NCBI RefSeq assembly: GCF_000953135.1
Contig: NZ_LN614827.1
Location: 711,001-775,000, forward strand
Direction: 5' to 3'
Source: Legionella fallonii LLAP-10
Lineage (GTDB): Bacteria; Pseudomonadota; Gammaproteobacteria; Legionellales; Legionellaceae
DNA length: 64,000 nucleotides
A model generated the notes under the pieces. The model worked only from the letters and a program-made list of their open reading frames with translations, searched no databases and was not told the origin of the DNA. The translations under genes and the position numbers were made by a program. Below are positions 17,832 through 26,975 of the stretch, piece after piece (position 1 is the first letter of the stretch; every line of letters starts with the position of its first letter).

Positions 17832-18773
17832 TCATAAAACTTTACCAATCTCAATGTCTCGTGGATCACTGCCGTGATCATCGGGATCATTGAATGCCAT
17901 TTTAACGTACTGATGGTGTAAGTAAAAAGGATAGGCCTCCGGGGAGGATTGGATTTGTAGCTTAAGTATATTCGTTGCTTTTAACCATCGTTCTATAAAG
18001 CTTAATAAATAACGACCCATCCCTTGATTACGTAGAAAGTCTTCAATGACAATAATTCTCAGTGCTGCTCTTTGGTCAGGCCACAACTGAATGTGAGCAT
18101 AACCTACTATCAGCGTTCCACGGTAAAGAACAAAATGTATGTGATCTGGGTGATCAAATGTCCAGGTATAAGGATCGGCTATAGGCACTTTATCAAAGAA
18201 ATATTTCTGGCGGAAATGACGAGTGGCTTGCCATTCGCGCTCTGTTAAAGTGCAGACTATACGAAGTTTATCAAAACCAGTTTTCGTATCTATATTGGTA
18301 ATGAATTCATCCTTACCTAAACAATAAGCGTTAATATCATTAGGAAATTGTTCGGCTAACGCTATTTTAAGTGTTGCATAGGCGTCACGGTCTTGCTGAT
18401 GAGCTTTCATCCAATCACGAAAGAGAAGATGGCGCTCAATTTCTGAATTACCTTTGGCAAACACATGAACATTATGCGTCCTATCGGTATGGCCTTTTTG
18501 AAAATAACGGCGAAAAGGAATTCCGTATTCTCCTTTGGCAGAATATCCAATTGCTTCCATTGCTTTTATAGCTTGATCGACTGTTAGAACATCATGAACA
18601 ACAGGAAGAATATCAATAATAGGTTTAGCGCTCAATCCAGGCACAGAGGTTGAGCCTATATGATGAATTTCAATACAGTTAGTGCCTAGTGCTTGTTTGA
18701 TGCGTTGGGCTTCTTCTGCAAACATCTGTGGCCATAAAGGATTATAAGGAACAACTTCGACCGTCTTTTTCAT
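17832..18773 (-). CDS. GrpB-like nucleotidyltransferase fused to GNAT acetyltransferase
   Basis: The first 165 residues or so are a GrpB/UPF0157 domain: VEVVPYNPLWPQMFAEEAQRI, then IHHIGSTSVPGLSAKPIIDI with the nucleotidyltransferase-fold GS and D-x-D-like residues, then HVFAKGNSEIERHLLFRDW. The remainder is a GNAT acetyltransferase with the acetyl-CoA motif RNQGMGRYLLSFIERW and a C-terminal PFYLHHQYVKMAF. Each domain normally exists alone. The fusion suggests two consecutive steps on one substrate, which is unknown. ATG 18773 is the only good start. The downstream neighbour is the LigD-like gene. Confidence 0.85.
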   Translation of the reverse strand: MKKTVEVVPYNPLWPQMFAEEAQRIKQALGTNCIEIHHIGSTSVPGLSAKPIIDILPVVHDVLTVDQAIKAMEAIGYSAKGEYGIPFRRYFQKGHTDRTHNVHVFAKGNSEIERHLLFRDWMKAHQQDRDAYATLKIALAEQFPNDINAYCLGKDEFITNIDTKTGFDKLRIVCTLTEREWQATRHFRQKYFFDKVPIADPYTWTFDHPDHIHFVLYRGTLIVGYAHIQLWPDQRAALRIIVIEDFLRNQGMGRYLLSFIERWLKATNILKLQIQSSPEAYPFYLHHQYVKMAFNDPDDHGSDPRDIEIGKVL

Positions 18774-18822
18774 GATGATTTGTTGGTTATGAACAAAACG
18801 AATAGTATTTTATTTTTTACAA

Positions 18823-19737
18823 TTAAGTCAATTCTGGAAGAGATTGTTTTATCCGCCAAAAATCATGCCAAGGCTCTTCTTTTAAATGGCTAAGTCGTTT
18901 AAGCACTGTTTTAATGGTATAAGAATTGTCTTCTTTTCGGTTGCTTAATTCATTCCATGCTAAAGGAATGGCAACAGGCGCATGAATATGTGCTCGTGTA
19001 GAATAATTACCTATAGCAGTTGCTGCCCATTGATTACGTAAATAATCGATGAAAATTTTGCCTTGACGTTTCTCTTTACTTATTGTGCTGACGTAGTTAT
19101 TAGGTTTCTGTTTTTCTAAGAACTGAGCTAAATAATGAGCAAAATTCTTTACTTTTTCCCATTCATGTTCCGGTTTAATTGGAACCACTACATGCAAGCC
19201 CTTACCTCCAGTGCTTTTTACGAAGGATTGTAATTGATGGTGTTCTAATTGCTCTTTCACATCAAAAGCAGCAGCAACTACCTTTTCCCAGGTTACAAGA
19301 GGAGCTGGATCTAAATCAAAAATGATCCTATCAGGCTTGTCTAAATGAGGAATACGGCTGCCCCACGGATGAATTTCTAGCACTCCCATTTGTATTAAGC
19401 TTAATAAGCCCGCTTTATCATTTAGATAAATATATTGTTCTGCTGAGTCATCATGCTTAATTTGAATGGCGTGCAGGGCTTTAGGAGTCGATTCATTATA
19501 ATGGCGCTGGTAAAAACATTGGGAATAGAGGTCGGGACAACGTACTAAAGTTAACGGACGCTGTGACAGATAAGGTAAGATGTAGTCGCTGATAGTGTCA
19601 TAGTAATTAAATAGATCCTTCTTGGTGATCTGATCTTCTGGATAAAGAACTTTTAATGGATTTTTTATTTTCCCTTCGAGCTCTGGCGTTTTATTAAAAT
19701 CTCGTTTTTGGGGATAGTGTTTTGAAGTCATCTTCAT
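18823..19737 (-). CDS. LigD-type polymerase domain protein (stand-alone PolDom)
   Basis: This 304-residue protein corresponds to the primase-polymerase domain of bacterial ligase D, which fills ends during Ku-dependent non-homologous end joining. NPLKVLYPEDQITKKDLFNYY opens the domain. The metal-binding acidic pair is in IIFDLDPAP, and KSTGGKGLHVVVP is the conserved Ser-Gly-Gly-Lys-Gly-x-His block. No ligase or nuclease domain is attached and no Ku gene is nearby. ATG 19737 follows AAGGT and is preferred to the frame opening at 19785. It could act alone in gap filling or with a ligase encoded elsewhere. Confidence 0.85.
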   Translation of the reverse strand: MKMTSKHYPQKRDFNKTPELEGKIKNPLKVLYPEDQITKKDLFNYYDTISDYILPYLSQRPLTLVRCPDLYSQCFYQRHYNESTPKALHAIQIKHDDSAEQYIYLNDKAGLLSLIQMGVLEIHPWGSRIPHLDKPDRIIFDLDPAPLVTWEKVVAAAFDVKEQLEHHQLQSFVKSTGGKGLHVVVPIKPEHEWEKVKNFAHYLAQFLEKQKPNNYVSTISKEKRQGKIFIDYLRNQWAATAIGNYSTRAHIHAPVAIPLAWNELSNRKEDNSYTIKTVLKRLSHLKEEPWHDFWRIKQSLPELT

Positions 19738-19925
19738 GTACCTTATGAAGTTTATTATGCGGCTACAACCTTGACTCAATAACACCAGAGTCTAATTTAA
19801 AGTCAGCTTCGGATAATAAAAAAACAATGTATTGAAAATATTGAATAATAATTGAGACGTATACATTTCTTATCCAAAACTGACGTTAATTTAATCATAA
19901 ACCATTTTTAGCTTAATGCAGGAAA

Positions 19926-20531
19926 TTAATGGGGTTGAATGTTTTTCTCATCTTTATCTTCTGCAGAGGTATTGGACTGAGACATAAATGAAAACGTCGA
20001 ATACTCTTTTTGACTAGAAGGAATAATGTGGCTTACTTCAGTTATGATATTTAAGTCTTTATGCCTTAATTTTTCGGGTAATTCAGCTACCGCAAAGAGA
20101 TTAGCTAAAATTAATCCTAGCATTCTGCTGTAGTGATGGGAGTTTGAAGAGCAATTAACATCTTCTAAAAAGGAGCGCTCCTTATTCAGAAAGGAGGGAG
20201 TATGGTGACTTTTAGCTTTTTTATAATCCTCTTTTAATAGTTCAATAAGTTGTATTATTTTTTCTTCGTTAGGAACGCTATTTACCATTATATGTTCTAC
20301 TTTGGCAACCAATACATCAATGTCATTTCGGTGTTTTCCTTTAAGCACTCCTTCGAGTGATTTATAAGCCTCTTTCATTCGATGTATATCCGTTACAATT
20401 CGCTCTAATTCAGTTTTTAGTTTAGGCTCTCTATCCACGTTATTTAGGTTCGCTTTTTGAGCATGGGAGCGCTCTATAAATTGTTGTCTGCGAGTTTTGG
20501 AGGGCGCTACTAAATTGGGCTGTAATTCCAA
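19926..20531 (-). CDS. Hypothetical helical protein with unusual start
   Basis: This is a soluble, mostly helical, charged protein of about 201 residues that I do not recognise. There is no ATG near the 5' end. The best start is TTG 20531, which has GAGGA about 10 bases before it. The frame remains open and coding-like upstream to about 20666 (reading KSIIKDQVDYLRFKLDKK) but lacks any standard start, so the gene may have lost its beginning. The serine-rich, acidic tail (SNTSAEDKDEKNIQ) would suit an effector. It is divergent from the protease-like gene at 20720. Confidence 0.55.
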   Translation of the reverse strand: MELQPNLVAPSKTRRQQFIERSHAQKANLNNVDREPKLKTELERIVTDIHRMKEAYKSLEGVLKGKHRNDIDVLVAKVEHIMVNSVPNEEKIIQLIELLKEDYKKAKSHHTPSFLNKERSFLEDVNCSSNSHHYSRMLGLILANLFAVAELPEKLRHKDLNIITEVSHIIPSSQKEYSTFSFMSQSNTSAEDKDEKNIQPH

Positions 20532-20719
20532 TTCTTTGGATTCCTCAGGAGAGAGCTGTATTTTTTTATCTAATTTGAATCTCAGATAATCGACTTGATC
20601 TTTGATGATGCTTTTAACTTCCGTATCGTTAATTTCAATAAATTGTAATGTATTTTTGCAGGTAGATTAAATTTAGAGTATTATTGTACTGTAAATGTTC
20701 ATTGTTGTGGAAGATTGTG

Positions 20720-22417
20720 ATGGGCAAAGAAATAAGAAGAGAAAACAAAAAATTAATTTTTTTGTGTTGTGATTCATCAGAGGAACGAGAAATTCAAGCT
20801 TTTATTTCTCGAAAAAGATTTAGAGCGGAACGAGAAAATCCTGGTAGTGGTGATGACATTGAGGCTCATATAATTTACCCCGCGGATGTGTCTACAGGGG
20901 ATTATATGACTTATGGCAATCATCGGACTCCCACGGAAGAAGAAAGAGAATTGCTAGAAGGACTTACTTCACAGGATGATATTTATGTATGGGGGCATGG
21001 CAGTCCTAATTATGCTTATATACCTGGCGCATCGTATACGGAAATAGCTGATTTTTTGTTGGCAGGCATAAAAAAAGAAAATTTCTCCGGTGAAAATCCA
21101 TTAAAAATTCATTGTGAAATGTGCAATTCTGGTCGAGGTGGGCCTGATGGAGAGAGTAGTTTTGCTGGTAGGATGCATGCTTATATTGAAAAAAAAGGGG
21201 TGGTTTCCAGGGTTACCGGACGGCTAAGAAACGTTGTAATCGATTTTGATAATATAAGAGAAAGAGGGGTTATGACACTTCGTAGAGAATATGATGCATT
21301 ATTACACATGGGATTAAAACTACCAGACTCAGTATATAAACATCAAGAAACTGGAAGTAAAGTTACTTATTTCCGGGAGATACACGAAGGTATCATGGTA
21401 CAAGTGCGTCAGGATAGTTATAGGAATGCGCTAAATAGAGAGTTTCTAAAATTTGAAGATAAGTTAATTGAACGGTTGGGACAAGATGTTTTTATAAGTA
21501 AAGATCGTTTAAAACCAGAACTACATCAGGCATTATTAGGAGTAGGATTGCGTTTAAGTAGTGTTGATGAGCATTTAGATGTTAAGGAGTTAACTCAATC
21601 AATAAATGATCTGAGTCAATTATTAAAGTCTAACTATAATTTAACTGATAATGATTTAAAAGAATTGGGGTTTGATTCTTTTAGAGATAAATTAATGCAT
21701 CAAGCTCAAGGAGGCGGATTAGTTAAAAAAACAACGGGAGTAAATCTAGATGATCCCTTGCTGCCGAATGAAGTAGCCCCTCTCCATGATGTAATTAAAG
21801 CGCATCCATTGCTTAAGGAGTTAAGTGATAGTGTAAAAAAACTACAAGAATTAAATCGTGATAAAGAAATACCTAATGAGAACCTAAATAAGTTTATTCA
21901 ATCTTTAGGATCTGAAGATGATATTAATGATTCATCTCTTTATAGCTCTATTTACACAGAATATAGAAAATCGATGCTTATGGAAAATGATGGTCAGACA
22001 ATGATGCCGAAGCACTTGGAAAAAATTCTTGTGAGTACTAATAAGATGGTAAAAGCCTTTGCAGAAAATCCTGATATGTCTAGCGAAGAAAAACTTAGTA
22101 CCTTAAATACTTATAAAAAAGAGTTAAATTCATATTTTACAAAATCAGTTTTATCAAACTCGATACAAACTCTTTCGAATTACATCCATGGATTTACTTA
22201 TGGAATTAAAGCTGCATGGAATGAGAGACATGGTGCTAGTTTATTTGAAACTATAGGGCAAGCACTTAAATCCGGTTATGAATGGGCTGATGTTACTCAT
22301 AGCAATTTTCTTTTTTATAAAAATGCAATGCATCAGCTTCATACTGACATAGAGGAAATAGACTCCAAGGAAGATCGTGAGGATGACCCAAATAGAGAGT
22401 CAACTTCTTTTCATTAA
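20720..22417 (+). CDS. Candidate clan CD cysteine-protease-like effector
   Basis: This 565-residue protein lacks a signal peptide and has no named family that I recognise. Its first 200 residues look like a caspase/CPD-type fold: a beta-strand then IYVWGHGSP with His93, and LKIHCEMCNSGRGG with Cys135 at the end of a strand, followed by FAGRMHAYIEKKG. A His-Gly followed about 40 residues later by a strand-end Cys is the clan CD signature. The gene at 31897 shows the same layout. The remaining 350 residues are helical. ATG 20720 has GGAAG before it and is preferred to the frame opening at 20684. Effector status and catalysis are inferred. Confidence 0.75.
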   Translation: MGKEIRRENKKLIFLCCDSSEEREIQAFISRKRFRAERENPGSGDDIEAHIIYPADVSTGDYMTYGNHRTPTEEERELLEGLTSQDDIYVWGHGSPNYAYIPGASYTEIADFLLAGIKKENFSGENPLKIHCEMCNSGRGGPDGESSFAGRMHAYIEKKGVVSRVTGRLRNVVIDFDNIRERGVMTLRREYDALLHMGLKLPDSVYKHQETGSKVTYFREIHEGIMVQVRQDSYRNALNREFLKFEDKLIERLGQDVFISKDRLKPELHQALLGVGLRLSSVDEHLDVKELTQSINDLSQLLKSNYNLTDNDLKELGFDSFRDKLMHQAQGGGLVKKTTGVNLDDPLLPNEVAPLHDVIKAHPLLKELSDSVKKLQELNRDKEIPNENLNKFIQSLGSEDDINDSSLYSSIYTEYRKSMLMENDGQTMMPKHLEKILVSTNKMVKAFAENPDMSSEEKLSTLNTYKKELNSYFTKSVLSNSIQTLSNYIHGFTYGIKAAWNERHGASLFETIGQALKSGYEWADVTHSNFLFYKNAMHQLHTDIEEIDSKEDREDDPNRESTSFH

Positions 22418-22494
22418 AAATTTGGCCGTTGTCATATTTAAATTATCTATTAGTTAAACAATAGACTTCTTTCTAATCAAAATTTCTTCAGTCG

Positions 22495-22560
22495 GTGAGG
22501 TACTTTTCGTGCCATCGAAGTCTTATTACACTTAATTTTGCTCTCCATTGAAGGAGAGGG
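22495..22560 (+). repeat. Degenerate copy of the array leader sequence
   Basis: ACTTTTCGTGCC followed by a degenerate ATATTATTCCACTT-like stretch and CTCTCC matches part of the leader seen before both tandem arrays (26041 and 28592), with many substitutions. No array follows. It lies after the gene ending at 22417. Confidence 0.5.
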
Positions 22561-22580
22561 GAAATTACCCCGTTTCTTCA

Positions 22581-22814
22581 TCAATAATGATGATGTATTT
22601 GGGGTATAGGATTTCTTGGTTGCACTTCAATATAACTGCCATGAGAGCGCCGGTGATGGTGTAGTCTGCCATTTCTCCATGGATTTGAATGATGGTGATG
22701 GTATTTAAAGCGCGGCTGTGGTGTTGGGTGCGAATGATAATAAGCGAAGGATGAGGTGGGGCATAAAGTGGTGATAGTTAACATACCACATAGCAGTAAT
22801 TTTTTAGTCATCAT
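22581..22814 (-). CDS. Histidine-rich exported peptide
   Basis: This 77-residue protein has a signal peptide (MTKKLLLCGMLTITTLCPTSSFA) and a mature part rich in His, Pro, Arg and Tyr (YHHHHSNPW, LHHHRRSHG, PQIHHHY). It differs from the pure His-Gly repeat peptide at 3260 but has the same design of export signal plus clustered histidines. Metal binding in the periplasm is likely but unproven. The ATG follows an AGAGGATG region. Confidence 0.7.
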   Translation of the reverse strand: MMTKKLLLCGMLTITTLCPTSSFAYYHSHPTPQPRFKYHHHHSNPWRNGRLHHHRRSHGSYIEVQPRNPIPQIHHHY

Positions 22815-22943
22815 AATGTCACATCCTCTTTTAAATTATTTTTCTACGTATAGTCTAAATAAGGAATGTAACAACAATATAACAGACTGTTTTATAATTG
22901 TAACAAGTTTGTTACAAAGATAGCTTGCTGATGAGGTTATGAT

Positions 22944-23781
22944 CTAGAGATGAAGCACCGGTTCACATAGTTCGTCGGAGTTTTTTAATTGTTCTAACCA
23001 GTTCACTAGATGAGAACGATATGTTTTAAAAAACAGTTGAAATCTATTGGCAGCCCGGTATTGAGCTAGTTCAGTATTTTCGTATAAATATTTGATATCC
23101 TGAGGCATGGCCAATCTTAAATTTAAGGCCATTTTATCCATGTGAAAGCATATATCGGTTAGTGCACTATTCGTTAATTTGAACTGATCCTCAATAATGA
23201 CCCGATTATTCGAAAATCACGGAGAGTCAATTGGTGATGGTAAAAATAGTCACAAATTTTTCCACTCCTGGTCTTTAAGGCTTTTTTATCAGCTACTTTG
23301 CATGCTAATAGCAGGGCTGTATTTTTACACGAAGCATAAGTGAGCAGTTGAGGTGTGACAAAAGTAGACAGAGTGAGTTCGAGTTTCCTGCCATCCTGTT
23401 CAAGAATCGCCTGGTGTAATGGGGTGTTCTTTGGGATAAAATCATCATAACTGCTCTCGGTAGGGTGTATCATGAGGCAAAAGTGGTGTAAGTATTTAAG
23501 CATTTCGCTGCGTGAGTCGGAGTTGTGTAATTCTTCATAATAGATAGAAAAAAAAAGTATCTAAAGTGTCTAAATGATTTAATAAAGGGATTATATGCTC
23601 CAAAATATCGGGCAACAGTAAATCAATCTCTTTTAATTTAAGAAAAAACTGCTGCAATTGCTCTTAGTTCTTCTAACAAAAAGGCTTCTATTCCTTCAAG
23701 ATCCATTACGGGTTGATTCACTTTATCGATAACTCTATCAAAAAGAATGTTTTTTGTAACAATGGGTTCTTGGGCAGCCAT
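22944..23781 (-). pseudogene. Decayed ankyrin-repeat gene with at least three frameshifts
   Basis: A start at ATG 23781 reads MAAQEPIVTKNILFDRVIDK and stops after about 48 codons. Changing frame near 23650 continues as FFLKLKEIDLLLPDILEHII. A second shift at a 9-base A run (23548-23556) leads into the frame at 23503, which contains an ankyrin-like part (NTPLHQAILEQDGRKLEL and NTALLLACKV). A third shift near 23200 joins the final frame (DQFKLTNSALTDICFHMDKM) that ends at 22944. The pieces line up as one former protein of about 275 residues. It was probably an ankyrin effector that is now broken. Confidence 0.8.
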
Positions 23782-23915
23782 AGGATTTCCTTAACATTAA
23801 ATTGAACACTCCTGTCATTTAATAAACATCCTACAATAAGGAAATAGGCGGTACAACTCTATCTTTGAGTTGGGTGTGATTAAAGTTACTTGGGTAATCT
23901 CACGTTGAACTGTCT

Positions 23916-24995
23916 TTATCGTTCCTGTAATGCATGCACTGTTTCTCCATATAAGGTCTGAACTAACTCTTCTGTTGTCATTTTACGAATGAGGTTAACT
24001 GCCTGGCCAGCCCATAGGGATAAAAATTCAGCCTTTCCGAGTTCAGTCGCCTTTTTTCTCATATCCCGAGTAAAGGCATTTTGTGCCGGGAAGGGAAGGA
24101 TGTCGTTTTCTCGTCGCTCCATTTCTTCCATAAAACGATTTTTAATTCCTCGTGCCCATCGTCCTGAAAAGGCTCGTGTGAATCGAGTTTGATTACCTTG
24201 GGCATGATCTAGTGTTTCTCTATAGGCAGGGGAGGTTCCTGCTTCATCACATAATAGAAATGCGGTTCCTAATTGTACTGCCTGGGCACCTAGAGTGAGG
24301 GCTGCGGCTATACCTTGTCCGTCCATAATACCTCCAGATGCAATTACTGGTATGCGTAGGGCAAGAGCCATCATGCGAGTCAATGCCAATGTTCCGAGGA
24401 GTTGATTGGGGTGCTTTGTTAAGAACATAGCGCTATGTCCACCAGCCTCGGCTCCCTGGGCAACAACAGCATCAACCCCCGATTCTTCTAGGGCCATGCC
24501 TTCTTCCACACTGGTTGCTGTTCCTATAGTAATGATGTGGTGTTGATGGCATTCTTTAATAATATTTTTATCAACAAGACCAAAAGTAAAACTAAAAACA
24601 GCCGGCTTACATTTTATAACCGCAACGATTTGCTCCTCAAAAGACTCATTAAAAGGGGGGTGTACTAGCGGATCAGGAAGAACAAGCTCTTTTCTATAAA
24701 GACGAGTCGCAGCAAGTGCAGCATCAATTTTTTTCTTGTTTAGGACTGGCATAATGGCCGGAGCAAACAAATTCACAGCGAAGGGGCGTTGAGTCAACGT
24801 TTGCGTACGCTTGATAGTTTTTTCAACTTCGGCGGGCGGTAAGTAAGCTAGGCCTAATGAACCTAAAACTCTTGCGTTGGATGCTGCTGCAGCAAACTCA
24901 GGTGTTGATGGTCCTCCTGCCATAGGTGCTTGGATCAGTGGCCACTTAAGACCTAATTGAGTATTTAATGTTGATTGAAGAAGGGGGCTAGGCAT
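23916..24995 (-). CDS. Nitronate monooxygenase (2-nitropropane dioxygenase family)
   Basis: This 359-residue FMN enzyme should oxidise alkyl nitronates to carbonyl compounds and nitrite. WPLIQAPMAGG at the N-terminus, VAQGAEAGGHS (FMN and catalytic His region), IPVIASGGIMDGQGIAAAL and GAQAVQLGTAFLLCDEA are the standard motifs. The catalytic His is present in AGGHS. ATG 24995 has AGGGAG before it. The genes around it are unrelated. Confidence 0.9.
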   Translation of the reverse strand: MPSPLLQSTLNTQLGLKWPLIQAPMAGGPSTPEFAAAASNARVLGSLGLAYLPPAEVEKTIKRTQTLTQRPFAVNLFAPAIMPVLNKKKIDAALAATRLYRKELVLPDPLVHPPFNESFEEQIVAVIKCKPAVFSFTFGLVDKNIIKECHQHHIITIGTATSVEEGMALEESGVDAVVAQGAEAGGHSAMFLTKHPNQLLGTLALTRMMALALRIPVIASGGIMDGQGIAAALTLGAQAVQLGTAFLLCDEAGTSPAYRETLDHAQGNQTRFTRAFSGRWARGIKNRFMEEMERRENDILPFPAQNAFTRDMRKKATELGKAEFLSLWAGQAVNLIRKMTTEELVQTLYGETVHALQER

Positions 24996-25093
24996 GATGA
25001 GACTCCCTTTAATAGTCGATTATCCATTGATACATTTATAATAGTTTAAGATAATAATGGCTTACAAATTCTAAAATTAATATGATGTAATCT

Positions 25094-26098
25094 ATGGCTA
25101 TAGAAAAGAAGTGTGCTGCAGTTTATGTGACTAAACCAGAGTTTCTTGATGAACTGTGTCACGAATTAGGGGAGGTGTCGCAAGTTGTAGACACTATGGT
25201 TTTTTCCCCTCAGCTGAAAACCAATGTATGTTTTGCTTTAGATATTTGGTTTGAGCCCCAAATTGTATCCTTTCAGTCTATTTCTGAGGCGGTTAAACTT
25301 CTTCGTAAGGCAGGGAAGTTTTGGTATTTACATCCTATGAGTCAGATAAGACGCTCGCGATTAATTGAAGAGCAATTACGTAAATATCCGCCGTTAATAC
25401 GCCATTTCCCTATTGAAGAAGAAATTCCAACGCTAGGAGGCTTTAGTCTTCTGGATCATAATACTTTGTTGTACAGTACGCATCGTTTAAAAAAATGGCC
25501 ACAAGGCCATTGTTTTTTTATAGAAGATAAAGTTAATCCACCCAATCGTGCTTATTTAAAATTGTGGGAAGCTCTTTTTCTTTTAAATAAATATCCTAAG
25601 CCAGGTGAATCCGCTTTAGACTTAGGTGCATCACCTGGTGGGTGGACTTATGTGATGCAATCATTAGGAGCCAAGGTCACTGCAGTCGATAAAGCGCCTT
25701 TGGATACTAAAATTGCCGCATTACCGCATATTAATTATTTAAAACAAAGTGCTTTTGCCATAGAGCCTTCTAAATTAGAGCAAAATTACGATTGGGTATT
25801 GTCTGATGTAGCCTGTTATCCTGAGCGAGCCTATGACCTTATTATGAAATGGATAGAGTCAGGTAAGGAAATAAAGCAGATGATTTTCACCATTAAATTG
25901 CAAGGTAAGATTGATTTAGCAACCATCGAACGATTTCAAGCTATTCCAAATTCATGTGTTTTAAATATGTTTTATAATAAGCACGAGGTTACTTTTTTTT
26001 ATCCAGCTCCGGCTATGTTAAGGAAGAAAGAGCTATCTAATGCCCTCTCCCTAGCCCTCTCCCGCGAGTTATTATCGATTTTCAAACAAAATGCCTAG
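25094..26098 (+). CDS. rlmM: 23S rRNA C2498 2'-O-methyltransferase-like protein
   Basis: This 334-residue SAM-dependent methyltransferase fits RlmM, which methylates C2498 of 23S rRNA. The N-terminal THUMP-like part is followed by an FtsJ/RrmJ fold: SALDLGASPGGWTYVMQSLG binds SAM, DWVLSDVACYPERAY holds the catalytic Asp, and MIFTIKLQG the conserved Lys. The last 19 codons or so (LSLALSRELLSIFKQNA) are encoded by the leader of a tandem repeat array. The same bases recur at 28592, so the native C-terminus was replaced or extended by repeat DNA. The catalytic domain is complete. Confidence 0.85.
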   Translation: MAIEKKCAAVYVTKPEFLDELCHELGEVSQVVDTMVFSPQLKTNVCFALDIWFEPQIVSFQSISEAVKLLRKAGKFWYLHPMSQIRRSRLIEEQLRKYPPLIRHFPIEEEIPTLGGFSLLDHNTLLYSTHRLKKWPQGHCFFIEDKVNPPNRAYLKLWEALFLLNKYPKPGESALDLGASPGGWTYVMQSLGAKVTAVDKAPLDTKIAALPHINYLKQSAFAIEPSKLEQNYDWVLSDVACYPERAYDLIMKWIESGKEIKQMIFTIKLQGKIDLATIERFQAIPNSCVLNMFYNKHEVTFFYPAPAMLRKKELSNALSLALSRELLSIFKQNA

Positions 26099-26161
26099 CG
26101 CGGGCGAGGGGACTTTTCGTGCCGTCAAAATATTATTCCACTTTGTATCCCCTCTCCATAA
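26041..26161 (+). repeat. Leader sequence of tandem array 1
   Basis: This 121-base block precedes array 1, and an almost identical block of equal length precedes array 2 at 28592. The last 119 bases differ by three substitutions. It contains its own inverted repeat, CCCTCTCCCGCG against CGCGGGCGAGGGG. Its first 58 bases encode the end of the RlmM-like protein. Confidence 0.9.
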
Positions 26162-26954
26162 GGGATTATTTGATGCCGAATGACCGCGGCCTAGACTGCG
26201 GTATCCATAACTGGAGCCACATCGTGGGCTATGTGGTCGATGTTGTGGGGATTCGAAATATCATAACTTAACGACAGAGTCCCTGCCTGCACTGCACGGG
26301 ATTATTTGATGCCGAATTACCTCGGCCTAGACCGCGGTATCCATAACTGGAGCCACATCATGGACTATGTGGTCGATGTTGTGGGGATTCGAAATATCGT
26401 AACTTAATGACAGAGTCCCTGCCTGCACGGCAAGGGATTATTTGATGCCGAATTACCGCGGCTTAGACCGCGGTATCCATAACTGGAGCCACATCATGGA
26501 CCATGCGGTCGATGTTGTGGGGATTCGAAATATCGTAACTTAATGACAGAGTCCCTGCCTGCACGGCAAGGGATTATTTGATGCCGAATTACCGCGGCCT
26601 AGACCGCGGTATCCATAACTGGAGCCACATCATGGACCATGCGGTCGATGTTGTGGGGATTCGAAATATCGTAACTTAATGACAGAGTCCCTGCCTGCAC
26701 GGCAAGGGATTATTTGATGCCGAATTACCGCGGCTTAGACCGCGGTATCCATAACTGGAGCCACATCATGGACCATGCGGTCGATGTTGTGGGGATTCGA
26801 AATATCGTAACTTAATGACAGAGTCCCTGCCTGCACGGCAAGGGATTATTTGATGCCGAATTACCGCGGCCTAGACCGCGGTATCCATAACTGGAGCCAC
26901 ATCATGGACCATGCGGTCGATGTTGTGGGGATTCGAAATATCGTAATTTAATGG
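26162..26954 (+). repeat. Tandem array 1: six 136-base units
   Basis: Units start (GGGATTATTTGATGCCGAAT) at 26162, 26298, 26434, 26570, 26706 and 26842, always 136 bases apart. The last unit is cut short. Each unit holds a palindrome CCGCGGCCTAGACCGCGG. Units 3-6 alternate between CTTAGA and CCTAGA in that palindrome, so growth occurred in two-unit steps. There are no variable spacers, so this is not CRISPR. It lies between the convergent rlmM and the gene ending at 26976. Confidence 0.95.
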
Positions 26955-26975
26955 CTATGGCTCAAAATACACAAC

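Noticed and set aside
26162..26954. CRISPR array
   Set aside because: The whole 136-base unit is repeated with no variable spacers, and no cas genes are near.
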